A DNA stretch of 64,000 nt, from positions 12,612,501-12,676,500 of the forward strand of contig JBBDHG010000009.1 of the NCBI GenBank assembly GCA_037951165.1, given 5' to 3'. This DNA is from Lophius americanus. Taxonomy: Eukaryota > Chordata > Actinopteri > Lophiiformes > Lophiidae. Below the pieces are notes generated by a model. It saw only the letters and a program-made list of their open reading frames with translations. It did not search any database and was not told where the DNA came from. A program made the position numbers and the translations under genes. Shown here one piece after another: positions 25,398 to 36,769 of the stretch (position 1 is the stretch's first letter; each line of letters begins with the position of its first letter).

Positions 25398-25660
25398 TTT
25401 TAAATCTGAGGGCAGGGCCATGTCAAAGTCCACGTGCATCGCTGTGGTTCCGCCTCTCTGCGCTGATCACATGCAGAAAGCATGGTGTTTTGAAGTGCTG
25501 CGCAACAAGAGGTGCGCGGTTGCCAGGGTGACGTCTGATGCCAGCTGAACGTGGAACTGTAGCTGAAAGCGGATACTCTGCAAACCGCTGTCAATCTTTA
25601 ACTTTGGTCTGGCAGTGCGGAGACATGCAGAGGGATTATTTTGTGACATTAAACAGGAAG
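25398..25660. promoter_or_regulatory. GC-richer block about 1.5 kb before rora, possible regulatory region
   Basis: This block stands out from its AT-rich surroundings and has several CpGs. It holds a CACGTG E-box at 25431-25436, GTTGCC at 25519-25524 (an RFX half-site word) and TGACGTCT at 25529-25536 (a near-CRE). Overlapping open frames on both strands match no protein and probably reflect composition. It could be a distal promoter element, an alternative 5' exon or the start of an antisense RNA; the sequence alone does not decide. Confidence 0.3.
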
Positions 25661-25725
25661 AGTCCTTCCATCAGGTGGGGCAGACCCCTCACTAATGCAG
25701 CCCACCCCTTCCACCAGACGCTGGA

Positions 25726-25768
25726 GATGACGACGACGATGATGATGATGATTATGATGATGATGATG
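25726..25768 (+). repeat. (GAT)n microsatellite
   Basis: About 14 triplets of GAT/GAC with one ATT interruption. In one frame it gives a run of methionines in a chance open frame. Confidence 0.95.
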
Positions 25769-25770
25769 TA

Positions 25771-26820
25771 ATAATGAGGAGCACTCTGGCTATCCTTGTT
25801 CAAATTCTTACAGATGAAAAGTGAGTTGATGTATGTTAGACAGCCTCACAAGGAATGCCCCCCTGCTGAAGAGAAGAAATAATTCCTGCACCTCCAGTGC
25901 ATCACTGTGAACCTGCAAACCTGGTGGAATATGATGATGAGGATGATGCATACTGGCCTTAATTAGCTGGTTTAAACATAAAGCGAAGCTAACATCCCGT
26001 CAAATAATGTTTTCTTCAAATTAGCGTACAATCGCATTTGGGGGAAAGCAACCAATATCTGATATTTTTCTCAAACCTGATCTTCTTGCCTTGACTGTTG
26101 TAATATCAGTTTGAACAGATCTGCACCATGACCTCATCTTTTCAGCATACATGCTGACGAACAGCAGAAAATATAATTGTGATGCCGGTTAATTATAAAA
26201 GTTAATAACATGGTGATGCAGGCATTGTTTGCTGTGGTGAAATTGGTTGATGATAGGCTGTCATCTTTTCAAGCTGAGGGCAAGAAGGTAAAAAAAGGAG
26301 TGGATTGAAGCATTTTGTTATTTATTTATTAGATTTGCAAACACATGCATCCCAGCTGGTATTGCTGTGATCATCTATATATTTGACATACGGTAAATGA
26401 TGAAACATTGATGTTAGCGTGCTAAGTGTGAGGCAAGCCACAAGAATTCTGATCCGACAGTTCACACTGCCAAGAATCAGGTATGTATCCGATTTAGAGC
26501 CATTTTTGAAAGTGGTTCAATTCAGATTCGAAAAGATCAGTCTCCATGTGGCCTTTGATGTTCACGATATCATTGAAAAAATTAGATCAGAATCCCATAT
26601 TTGCAAAAAAAAAAAAAAAAGTGTGAACAAAACCTTATACACACTTCTTTCAAATTAAAACACTAATTTAAGATCAAGCAGTTTCCCCCCCTTTTTTTTA
26701 AAAATACATTTGCAGCTTGTAATTAGTGTTATTATAAATACCCAACTTGAAAAGTACTTCATAAATGCACGGAAGGGTTAATCGAGATTAGAATTTATAA
26801 AGTACTGCACACCGAAAACT
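25771..26820. other. Non-coding DNA just upstream of rora
   Basis: No gene was recognised. A 16-A run lies at 26605-26620. Some of this may be promoter-proximal, but no core promoter motif was seen. Confidence 0.5.
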
Positions 26821-27091
26821 GTGCAGGGTCGATCTGCATGGATTAGTTTCAGGCCTATATCTATTCTTCGGCTATTGACAACCTCTCCCTTCTCAGTGTG
26901 CATGAGTGGAGCTCTCACTAGCGCTGCTAGTGGACAATCAAACCTACACACCCACCTCCAGACACACTCGCATTTCTCATTTCTTACTTCTAGTCTAAAT
27001 TTGATAGCAAGACGCAGTGTCGGAGCTCATAGATCGCATAGAAATAGTTTTAAGTACTAGCGGTAGTAAAAGAGTCAATCTGAAATTCAAC
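26821..27091 (+). promoter_or_regulatory. rora: Probable rora promoter and 5' UTR
   Basis: This sequence leads directly into the rora start codon and should contain the promoter or 5' untranslated leader of the alpha-1-type transcript. No convincing TATA box is visible, which fits a CpG-type promoter; CpG density rises from about 27000 through 27600. A palindrome, CACTAGC-GCT-GCTAGTG, lies at 26916-26932. An in-frame TAG at 27005-27007 rules out an N-terminal extension from further upstream, apart from non-ATG starts. An ATG at 26902 opens a 52-codon upstream frame ending at 27060. The transcription start cannot be placed from sequence. Confidence 0.5.
26902..27060 (+). other. Upstream ORF before the rora start
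   Basis: ATG at 26902-26904 (context CATGA, preceded by GTGTG) opens 52 codons in a different frame from rora and stops at TAG 27058-27060, 31 bases before the rora ATG. The peptide begins MSGALTSAASG and matches no domain. If the transcript starts upstream of 26902, this frame could lower or regulate translation of rora. Whether it is transcribed is unknown. Confidence 0.35.
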
Positions 27092-27245
27092 ATGGAGTCC
27101 CCTCCAGATCCAGCGAGCGACCCGGGCAACAGCGCCTCGGAGCCGGCTACCCCGGTCAGGGAAACCCCGGTAAACCTGGAGACCCTCCGGAAAGCAGACC
27201 ATCCAGCTCCAGTTCGAAGGCAAACCTGCTCAAGCACCAACAGAG
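27092..27245 (+). CDS. rora: rora, first coding exon (ROR-alpha, alpha-1-type N-terminus)
   Basis: ROR-alpha is a nuclear receptor that binds as a monomer to RORE sites (an AT-rich stretch plus RGGTCA) and activates genes of the circadian clock, cerebellar development, lipid metabolism and immunity. This exon encodes 51 residues plus the first base of codon 52. It starts MESPPDPASDPG and ends PAPVRRQTCSSTNR-G, colinear with human ROR-alpha1, which starts MESAPAAPDP and ends this stretch PAPVRRQSYSSTSRG. RETP and a matching LRK/ARK spacing also align. The ATG has A at -3 and G at +4. The exon ends AACAGAG|GTAAGC, a good donor in phase 1. This N-terminal A/B region tunes DNA-site choice in ROR-alpha1; the zinc fingers and ligand-binding domain lie in later exons outside the window. 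The copy (roraa or rorab) is not resolved. Confidence 0.93.
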
Positions 27246-27251
27246 GTAAGC
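27246..27251 (+). other. rora: Splice donor of rora exon 1
   Basis: GTAAGC after AACAGAG. It splits the glycine codon after the first G, matching the position of the glycine in the ROR-alpha1 sequence STSRG. The next exon is not in the window. Confidence 0.85.
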
Positions 27252-29865
27252 GAAACGTGTTTGTATTAACATTGCGCAGGGAATAGAAGAGCCATCGAGG
27301 GAGCTTTAATGAAACTTCAAAAATGAATTAAATCGCTTCCTCATAAATATGCGCACACTGTCTATATTCACCCCAGCGCAGAGACATGCCTCGTTATTGA
27401 GCACCGCTGCGGCTTTCCGTGCCCTTTCGCTTGTTCTCGCCGCGATCGGTTTGTGTTGCTGGTGCTGAGGCTTCAGTGACAGCTCAACTCACGGAGATAC
27501 GGTTACATATGTCACACTCGGCCAGTCTGCGAGATAAATCAATTTCCCAGCAACTTCAGATTGACCAACTGGAGCTTATTCGTCCGCGAACACGGGCCAA
27601 CCTATCCCCTCCTGCGCTATATTGTCAAAGTCTCAAAAGTGAACTTTTGGGGACTGGGTTCTGGTTTATCGATCGGTTTCGTTCTCATTTTGTAGGGACG
27701 TGTCTTCCACTATTTGTGCTCGGGTTTTTCTACATCTCCACCTCTCATATTTAGGCTGTGCAGAAAGACGCCCCGGCAGCTGGAATTTGTTTTAGCGCTT
27801 CAGTTCTCAGAGGTGCTTTTTTTTTCCAGCGTAGCGCTCCACATGATCGGAAAATAAAAACCAAACAGGTCTGCAATGACAGTCAAAAGTCCGTGTGTGT
27901 GGCTGCCGTGGACTAATGAATGTAATCTTATTTCTCCAGCACGTCCCGTCCATGTTGTACAGTACAGACAGTATTTAACCACGCCCCCTTTCTACTGGCT
28001 CCAGCACAGGCTGCCCGGCCTCATCTTACTTCAAACTCATTCTGATCCCTCTCTTGATTTGGAGATTTCTCCTCAATACAACACAGAGAGGCAGACGAGC
28101 CTACCTGACAATGAATTCATGGCCCGGTGGGTTACACGCGCGCGCGCGCGAGCTCTTGTGCGCAGGGGTATATTTAGAGTGTGATATGGTGAGTGTGGAA
28201 TGTAAGCTGGTTATGTAACAGGTTTAGCCATAAACAGAGGCGCGCAACTGAGGGCAGAAATCATCAGCAGATCTCCTAACTTCACACGAGAGCCCACCCG
28301 TTCCTCATGATCACCACGGGTGTTTAATGGCTCTAAAAATCGTCGCACTTTGGCGGGCATTTCTAGAGCCCACGGAGAGTGGGCTCCGCCGGAGCGCTTA
28401 TGTAATAGCAGGGTTATATGCAGGTAGTTTGGGGGCTTGCTGGATTGATTTCTTTTTTTGTTTGTTGCAGATCTGATATAGAGACACTCCTAACCTGCTG
28501 ACCCATATTCACCCCGCCCTTTTTATGCATAGGATTAAAGTCCGTCTGGGAAAGAGAAAGACAGGAAAAAGTATTTACATAACTCCTGCCCGTTATGTAA
28601 TGCTGAATGGGTGAAAAAAACAAAAAGCAGATACATGTTAAGAAAGACAACTTCTGCAGCTTTAAAGGAACTGTCCCTGTCATGAAACGTCGTTTTTGAC
28701 CCCCTCAGTAAAGAAAGGGAATGGTTTTCAGAGAGCATAAGCAGCAGAAGGATTGAAGAAAAGTTTCAAAACTTTTTATAAACTCGTTCTAAGTTTGCAG
28801 TCCTTCCGAAACAGTCATTCTATTGTTTTATTCTCAGTGCATTTCACATCTAAATACCTATCTGCTTGTGCTTTGTGTTTTTTCAAACGGACATACTCAC
28901 TTAACATTCAGAGCAGTCAGCGTATATTTGTTTGCAAACAGACTAATCTGTGCTCAGAGCAGATGATAAATTAAATAAAGTCAGAAATATTCAGAAAATG
29001 CACCCTGCAGGAGAGCAGAAGAAAAGTTTGCTTTCATGAAGCAAAGACCACTTAATCGCTTGACTTGATTAAGCATTGATGTAGGAGTGTCCTAATTAGA
29101 TGGACATCTGTTATTTTACTGTGCTAGCACATCGTAGTGAAGGGGTTACGTAAAAATTAAACAATAAAAGGGGAATAGACCTGTAAGACATTTTATGGTC
29201 AAGTTCTACACTCAGACTCAGTCCTTTAAGGCCAACCGCAGGAAGCAACATCTCGAAGGGGGCTGACGCAAACTCGAGCGCAGTTTACGACTAATGCATA
29301 AGACTTTCTGAGGGAACGCGCTTCTCTTCCTCGTGTAGTGCGTTCACTGTTTCAACCCTGGGTGCTTATACCTTTTAAACAGAAAGAGCTTACTTCAGCA
29401 AGAAGCTCTTGAGTTCAGGCCTCGCACAAAGTTTTGGATATTGTGACTCAGAAGAAAAAAAAATGTTTCCATATTGCAAAATCCGTCCGTTCACAAATTT
29501 GGAAACAATCAATATTAATGGCTTGGTTATGTAAGGCCTGGGTTTCTGCAAAGGCTGGCTTCACAGGGAAGCTTTGAAGCTGCACATCTGATAAGCACCG
29601 TGGTGTCCTGTGGTCTCATGCAGCATGAGTTTGTTTGAGTGTCCAAAGTTTGTGTTTTAGTTCTATATTGGTCAACTGAATGAGAGTGACTACTTTGTGT
29701 GACTTTTTATGCTGCACAAATTCTTTTCAATTTCATATCTTCTGATGATGAGTTATTTGAGTTTCAGTTTAATGCACGAGAGAGCAAAAAGAGCGGATGG
29801 TGTGCATTTTATGACAAAAACATGTTGCCACAAAGTGTGATTTCCCACAGTGAAATATATTCTAA
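27252..29865 (+). other. rora: Start of rora intron 1
   Basis: Non-coding. The first 400 bases stay CpG-rich, extending the promoter-type composition. An alternating (CG)n run lies at 28133-28151. Open frames up to 111 codons (27419-27754) match nothing and are likely composition effects. Confidence 0.6.
28133..28151 (+). repeat. (CG)n alternating run
   Basis: ACACGCGCGCGCGCGCGCG is a strictly alternating purine-pyrimidine run about 0.9 kb after the exon 1 donor. Long CG runs are rare in vertebrate DNA because methylated CpG mutates quickly, which suggests low methylation here. Confidence 0.9.
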
Positions 29866-29962
29866 ATTATAATAATACATTTTGTTTAAATTGCTTTCTC
29901 AAAAATACTCAAAGACACTTAACAGGCAAAGAAATAAAAGGAAAACAACATATAAAAAATGT
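29866..29962 (+). repeat. Interspersed repeat fragment (ACTCAAAGACACTT type)
   Basis: AATAATACATTTTGTTTAAA, then GCTTTCTCAAAAATACTCAAAGACACTTAACAGG, then an A-rich tail. The order of words matches a widespread fish repeat and the fragments at 21222 and 45251. Confidence 0.55.
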
Positions 29963-31221
29963 AACATTGTCAGATATTAAAATACAGATATAAACTGCTC
30001 AAAAGACAGTGATAAATGACAAATTACACGTAACATTAATAGCTCGCCCGGCCTTCAGAGTGTAATCATAAACTAAGATTGCACATATTGCCCACGATAG
30101 CAATACTTTAAAGTAATATTGCACATGAAAAAAAAAACGCATGTTGTACAGTGTGATCATGAAAACATGAAATTGAAGGCATCACAATTTTTTTAATCCA
30201 TTCATAAGGGAAAAAAATCATTTCATATTTTTTTTTTGTTAGGTCTTATTCAAGTCTTATTGGAGTTTTAGAAGCCGATCCAAAGTTAAAAGGTAGAATA
30301 TAAAGATTTTTCGTTCCCCTGAATGTACATGTAACCAGGTTTTCATCCGGCTGCCTTTTTTTTTGGTCAGCAGACTGAGTGATCATGGTTGGAGGGGCAT
30401 CATTATTTATTTGTTTAGTATTTATTAGCTGTTGTTGACACAAATGGTTTCGGTGAAAGGACGCAGAAGCTTTTAAAACAGGTTTCACCGAGATTCTGAA
30501 AAAGCCGGGGCTTGGTTCTGGGCTTTATCAGATAGGAACATTATTGAGGCTGTGGTATTCTCAGATTCATTGAATCTGTGCTCTCTGCCCGCTGGAGAGC
30601 ACGGAGACGCAGCATAAGGCTTGTAGCTGAGCCCTCCAATCGGATAGATTTGAAAAGAACTCCATTAGGTGTCTCTATTTTTCCGGCTGGCTGCCTGTAA
30701 CATAATATGGAGTGTCAGTCCCCCTGCGTTTTCAATTTTTATGTTTGGTTGAGGTGATAATATCAGGAAACCTTTTATTGGAACCCGTCAGAGAGTAAAC
30801 GTTGTTAAATGTTAACAATCAGCTAAGCATTTGATCTATTCACATGAACTCCTCTTTAGACCAGCAGGATAAAACATCAGGCTGTTTTACTGAAAATACT
30901 AGCGCTTTGGGTTTATGTTACGCCATGACATCTGCTGCTTAGCTTCATCTTTGACACGGCCAGCTTTATATGAGCCAAAGGCCAAATTACGTTCAACATT
31001 CATATCCAAGGAGGATGTCCCTGCAAAATTGGGTAAGCAACAGGATAGTTAAGATTGAGATTTTGTTGTATATCAAGACCTAGCCTATCAAATAAAAAAT
31101 AAAAAATAAATAAATTGGAATACAAGGTGTTATAAATGGCCATTCATGTCCCTTTCTCTTAAGTTTCTTTTTTATTTTACGTTATATTTGTCTAATACTT
31201 TCAATAGTTCTAAGTCTTCAA
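29963..31221 (+). other. rora: rora intron 1, no feature recognised
   Basis: Apart from short A and T runs, nothing was recognised. No splice-bounded open frame with a known domain was found. Confidence 0.5.
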
Positions 31222-31362
31222 CCAGTTCTGGGGGAAGCAAATTCTGGTTAAGAGTCTTTCTCAAGTTGCGTCCAACATATAGACTGCAGGGCCTGGGATC
31301 GAACCAAGGATCTTTCGACTGGGTTATAACATCTCTACCTACTGGGCTACAGCGGCCAGTAT
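31222..31362 (-). mobile_element. tRNA-derived SINE, minus strand
   Basis: Read on the minus strand, it has an A-box region GTAGCCCAGTAGGTAGAG (about 31337-31353), a B box GGTTCGATCCC (31295-31305), then CTGCAGTCTATATGTTGGAC and a CTTGAGAAAGACTCTTAACC body segment. This is the standard order of fish tRNA-head SINEs. The tail is lost or diverged toward 31222. It lies antisense to rora, inside intron 1. Its translated frames are spurious. Confidence 0.8.
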
Positions 31363-34300
31363 ATTCCATAAATGTCTATTAGGTCCATTAGGTTAAAGAA
31401 CGCGAAAGTTTAGAGAATGGGGAATTGTCTCTGTCTCTTAATAGTATTAAGGAATTGATAGTATGTAGTATAAGTAGTATATTAATATTTGTTAATAACA
31501 CTTCCAATTGGATTTAACAGTAAGGGGATATTTCTGATGTATTTTAGTGTACCACACATGAAGGAGAAAATGAAGCAGATAGTCCAGAGGCTAGAAGCCT
31601 GATCTACCTTAGTATGATTTTCAGGTTTATCGCTGAGGTCTGTGAAGGCCGGGATTGTGATTCTGCTTAAAATCACAATCTCCAATCTCTTTTGCTAAGT
31701 ATTGAGAGGACTTTTTTATGGACAAAATAAATTAAGAAGTGCCATGAGCTGACACTAAAGTGTTAACTCCTGGCCATCCTACTGCGATCCATACTGCTTC
31801 AAGTGAGAGATGAGTAGCCTTCATGAAACAATGGAGGAGTACGGTTGTAGAAAGAAAAAATATAAGTTAAGGTTAGAGGTTTATGAATGATAATAAATGA
31901 CCACACCTGTTTCTGCGTCTGCTCGCTGGCCTCTCAGCCCCCAAATGCTAACTCGCTTAGCTTAGCTCTGGCTAGACTTGGCGATATAGCTCTGGCTACG
32001 TTTAGCCATGCACTGTATTTTTAGCATCAATGATAAAATTCATACTACTGAGTGGCTCTAAGTGGCATCATAAACACACTTCTTATAGGATTGATGTTCT
32101 CCAGCATGCAACTGAAATTATAATCCCCTATGAGACAGATACTCAATACCCATGAGACCCTCCTCTTAAAGAAGCGAACACAACTTGCTAGCTTCACTAC
32201 AGCTCATATCATGAATAAAATGTTACAGAATGTTTTTACTTCAGAAATAAGATTGCATATATATATACGTATAAATCGTGATTGCTATCTTGGCTGACCA
32301 TTAGCTGAATGTGAAAATTGTTAATCCATACATAATTTAAAGGCATAAAATGGATGTATGTCCAGCTTTATTATCCACTACGATAACGTGGTTAAGCTTA
32401 CGAACTTGTCCTCAGTTCCTTTTTTTGTCCTCGCAGTTCTCATGCTTTAATTTGCTATGACCCCTATCCCCCAGCTCATAATGGGTTTTATACCTACACC
32501 TACCGACTGTTGTCGGTTGGATACAAACATTTCAAGCATTTTAACATTAATAAACTACTTCAGTCTTTCTAAATTCATGAAAATGATTTGTTTTTGACAT
32601 GGCCAGTAGCCTCCCAGATATCCATATTTATTTATCTGCTTTTCTCACCAAATGGCCTTTATATGCTGAAGTAATATTCAATTACACGTGTTGAGTTGAA
32701 ACGTACATCATTTACATTTTATGGACCCTCCTCCTCCCTCCAACATAAACTCTGACCAGAGTGTATATTTTAATGTATGTCATATTTCTCAAGAGCATAT
32801 CTTTCAATTAAAAGATTCACCAAAGGTAATTTATATAATATGATTGTATTTGTGCTTTATGACATTTGAACTCTCTACAAATTATTCCTATGTTGTTGTT
32901 TTTCAATGGAAAGAGGAGTTTTTAGGTCAGTCTGACTAGTAATCCTGTCCTGTCCAGTATGTCCAGCAAATACAAATTTTAGCTTCGCCAAATTTGACAA
33001 ATATATTGCATAGTATATTAATCATATACGATAGTTTTTGGTTTTGAATTTGTGTGTTTTCCATTTTAGGTGACTCTTAAGGTTGGTCATTTTGTCCAGA
33101 CCACATCTCTCATTTTTGATTCACCAAATTTTACACATGACAACTAGTTCTTCCTCTTGATATCATTTTGTTTTTAACTTTGAATTTTTTTTGTCCTTTC
33201 CATGGAAACTGGATTTTTAGAGTGAGCTTTAGTGATACGTAACATTTTGCCAGAATTTTAATCTTAATTAAGAATTTTAATATTTAGTTTTTCACTTTTT
33301 TTCCATTTGTTTTTGTAATTTTCTATGGAAATATTATTTCAAGACTGATTCTGAAGGATTGTTATATTCTGCATAGCATATATCCAAAACGATATACATT
33401 GCTTTAGGCTGACCAAAGAAAAGTATAGTGTAGTTATTGACTTATCCTTTTGTTGTCAGATTTTTGACCGCTGCTGGTGGTTAAGACAAACCAAGATGAC
33501 TTTCTCTCTCTGGTTTCATGCATACAATCCAGCTGACAGAGGTTCGAGGTTGATGTCAAGTCCCTATGTTTTCAATCAGTTCAAAAACTTGAATTAAAGT
33601 GCAGTGTTTGCACAAGTTGTGAACTGGCGTTGTGGATTCACAAAGCAGAAGGTTACACAGGTCAGGATGCACACTGTAGATGCAAAGTGAAATGGTACGG
33701 CACCACTTGTAGTAACTTGTAAGTCATGTTTTAAGATTTATAGGCTATATAGTGAAAGCAACGTAAGCCATTATACGCCCTCACTCTGATTAAAAAAGTT
33801 TAGAAATGGTAAACTTACTAGACAAGCTCACTAGAAAGCTTAGAACTTGTGGGGTAATTTATTTTGGAGTTTGAATCACCAGTGGCTTAACTGGGGCTGG
33901 CGAGGAGGTTTCAACTTGTGACAGACTCCAGATTTCATGTGAAGTCTCTAGTGGTGAATGACAGCTCAGATCTATGGCCCATTTACAGAAGTTTGTATCC
34001 TAGATATAAAAGTCTGAATAGTAATGACCGGAAATACTCCAGATGCATTATTGGAGGGCGTTAAAGGCGTCTAAATTTAATGCGGTACACTGTGACCTAA
34101 GAGCTGGTGCTGCTTGGCTCTGTGCTGCTCTGTGCCTTTCTGATATGAAAAAGGGCTTTTAGAGGAGACCTCAAGGGAAAGAGGTGGTAAGAGGGGTCCG
34201 AAGGATCACTCATAGGAATTATTATGTCACATCCAGGGCCAAGCTTCCATATCTCCACTGGTGTGGATGGTGCAAATCTCCCAAGCAGGTAGGCCAGCCC

Positions 34301-34437
34301 CCCTTTCACTTAAAATCTAGCAGCCAGTCAGGAAGTTTGACCCGCAGAATGTTTGAAACTATCATTCTTGGGAATTTGGACCTCTAATGCGGTTTCATAT
34401 CCTGTGACAGTTATTAAGTTGAAGTGAAAAAATGAAC
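31363..34437 (+). other. rora: rora intron 1, probably repeat-rich but unclassified
   Basis: No exon was found. Stretches such as 31900-32220, 32888-33410 and 33460-33760 have the look of old interspersed repeats. In 32888-33410, TTTTC(C/A)AT/ATGGAAA words and CCAAATTT(T/G)ACA recur about every 120-170 bases, hinting at a decayed tandem array. None could be assigned to a family. Confidence 0.4.
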
Positions 34438-34493
34438 AGTTTTTACACTGTTCTCTGAGTGTAAAAACTATGTCTTCTATACACTCAGAGAAC
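34438..34493. repeat. Two overlapping, mutually exclusive hairpins
   Basis: Hairpin 1 pairs AGTTTTTACACT (34438-34449) with AGTGTAAAAACT (34458-34469) across an 8-base loop. Hairpin 2 pairs GTTCTCTGAGTGTA (34450-34463) with TACACTCAGAGAAC (34480-34493) across 16 bases. All arms are perfect. The six bases 34458-34463 belong to both, and the first arm of hairpin 2 covers the loop of hairpin 1, so only one can form at a time. Confidence 0.85.
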
Positions 34494-36540
34494 ATACAGT
34501 TTCTACTGTAGGAGTTTTATGGCTTCACGCAGCCTGCAGAGTACTGACATGTGTTGAACACTTGAGAGAAATAACAGGATGATCTCCTGGCTCCGGAGTT
34601 TCTCCCAGTGATTATGGGCACGTCTGCTCTTTAAAACAGGAAGAGGTTATGTGTAAGATGTTAAAAATGTTATTCGGACAACACACCTCAACAGCCTGTT
34701 AATTATCTGGCTGTCAGAAGGCTAAATAGAACTCACGGCAGCTCTGAGCTCGGACTGAGATAGAGGTGGACATATCTGTGGCATATGGCAGCCATGTGAG
34801 ATGGAGAACGGAATCAGGGGAAATGAATACACTTGCCTTTGTTCTTGTTTATAATAATAATAATAATAATTTAACCCGATACTGATTGTACCCATGTATT
34901 CTAAGGATGCATTAACTATAACTAGAGTGATCCAGAGTTGAGACGGCGGCCTCACGGACATCATTATGTTACTAGCTTCCATTTTCCTCAAACATATCTT
35001 CAAACTTTAAAAAAAACTCCCAAATATTGTTAATAATATATTTGCGGGATCAGAATGTTATTTGGTTAGGTATTGATACTGAAGAAGGCAAAAAACGGCT
35101 CATTATCCATTCAACAGCAATGCTAGAATATCACACAAAGTTCGTCACCTGAAATAAACGCAAAGTTTGGACTACGAGGGAGATAAAACAACTTGAAAAT
35201 CAGTGTCATTTCTGTTGGCTTGATTATTTATATTGGAATAACAAGCGTGGCTTAATCTCATAAATAAAAAAGGGAAAGATACGGATCCGTCCCCTCCAGG
35301 TACAGCCGCCACTTAATCGAATTAGCGCCAGCCTCGGCCTTGACGGGCTCTTCAAACACCCCTGGTGACTTCTGAGTGCCGATTACAATCAGCTACTATT
35401 TTCAGCCTTTGATTAAAATCTGGTGAGGTTGGACGGAATTTTTTGAGCTCCGAACCAAATAATTATTAGCAACGCACCCCATCATGCTTTTTTTTTTTGG
35501 CAGAGGGGAGACGGGATGGAGTAGTTAAACAATGCCCATTAGTATTAATCATGTTGAATCGCTGCTTGAAACTATTAGCTTCTCCTTATTTAAACATCAC
35601 ACACTTCTTATCTCTGTGTTTTCCAAACACACATTTTTTTTTCTTAACAGACCTTAGTGTCGTCATAAACAAATCTCGTAGGGGAATCCTGACTTGAATA
35701 TTTGTATCTCATCGAGTAATATTTTGTGTTATGATAAGCACTATTGACAGATAATCTAGTAGTTAATACAGATTTGCTCATCTGGGAGACAAAAAGAATG
35801 AACAAAAGTCTTTATTCATAAAATAAAAAGATGGTTACAACTGTTTATATTCTCAGAGAGTCATGTCATATAATCAGTGTAGTGTTCCTGTCAAAGACAA
35901 TTCTGCTTTTTTGTAACTTTGGGGAAGGCATCTTTTGAATATGAATAAGGTAATGAATTGGATCAGTCTCCGGTTTGATTGCCTGTGCAGGCTTTCTAAG
36001 GCAGAATGTGTGGCACGACATAGCGCCGCTATGCTCATCTTGTGCCACTTTCTGACAGTGATTGAGAGACGGTCTCTCTGGTGCATATATGATTCAGAAA
36101 TCCTGCTCTATCACTCCTCGAGAAATATCATCTGATCAGCCTCTACTTGTAACTTTACTCCAATAATGTAGTGCTTGAGAGGCAGTAATTAATTCCAAAC
36201 GGGGTTGTTGAAAGCCTATTTTTATGTAACAGACAGAAATAGACATGCAGAAGTAGGAGGATGAAGGTCTGTCGTTGATGTTGATGGCATCATATGATGC
36301 AGATGTTCCTTGTAGTACATGTAGTGCAATCTTATGAAGAACTTAAGTTAATCTGCAACAGTGGTTTTCACATTTTTATCAATAACTCACCTTGTTTTAA
36401 GCCAACTGCTTTTGATCAGATAGAAAGACTGAATAATGACATATAGTACAGAGATGGGACATCAGCTGACAGATAACAAACCATTTTTTTGTCATCATCA
36501 TAAACATTAAAAAAAAAAAAAAGGCATTGTAGTTACAACC
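34494..36540 (+). other. rora: rora intron 1, no feature recognised
   Basis: It holds an (AAT)n tract at 34851-34870 and short A/T runs. No exon was recognised. Confidence 0.5.
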
Positions 36541-36640
36541 TCAGTAACGGACAGTACTGGGAAGAACAGTGGCGTCGTAAGTGGCACAGTTGCCCCACGG
36601 GAAGAAGGTTCCAGGTTAAAATCCATATTGCAATATAGTT
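36541..36640 (+). mobile_element. tRNA-derived SINE head fragment
   Basis: GTGGCGTCGTAAGTGGCACAG, TTGCCCCACGGGAAGAAGG and TTCCAGGTTAAAATCC correspond, in order, to the head of the fish SINE whose consensus has a GTGGTGCAGTGGTTAGCAC A-box region, GCCTCACAGCAAGAAGG, and a GGGTTCRAATCC B box. The body is missing after the B box. It belongs to the same family as the fuller copy about 230 bases to the right. Confidence 0.65.
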
Positions 36641-36769
36641 GCAATATATAGTATAGTTATATATAGTGTTTTTCAATATTGTCCTGAAAACAATAAAAGG
36701 TGCTGAAAATATGAGTTTTAAACTTGGCAAATGATCAAATGTTTTTTTTTTTCAAAACAAACTAAATTG

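Noticed and set aside
27017..27091. N-terminal extension of rora from an upstream in-frame GTG
   Set aside because: A TAG lies just before it at 27005-27007, there is no in-frame ATG before 27092, and the vertebrate protein starts at MES.
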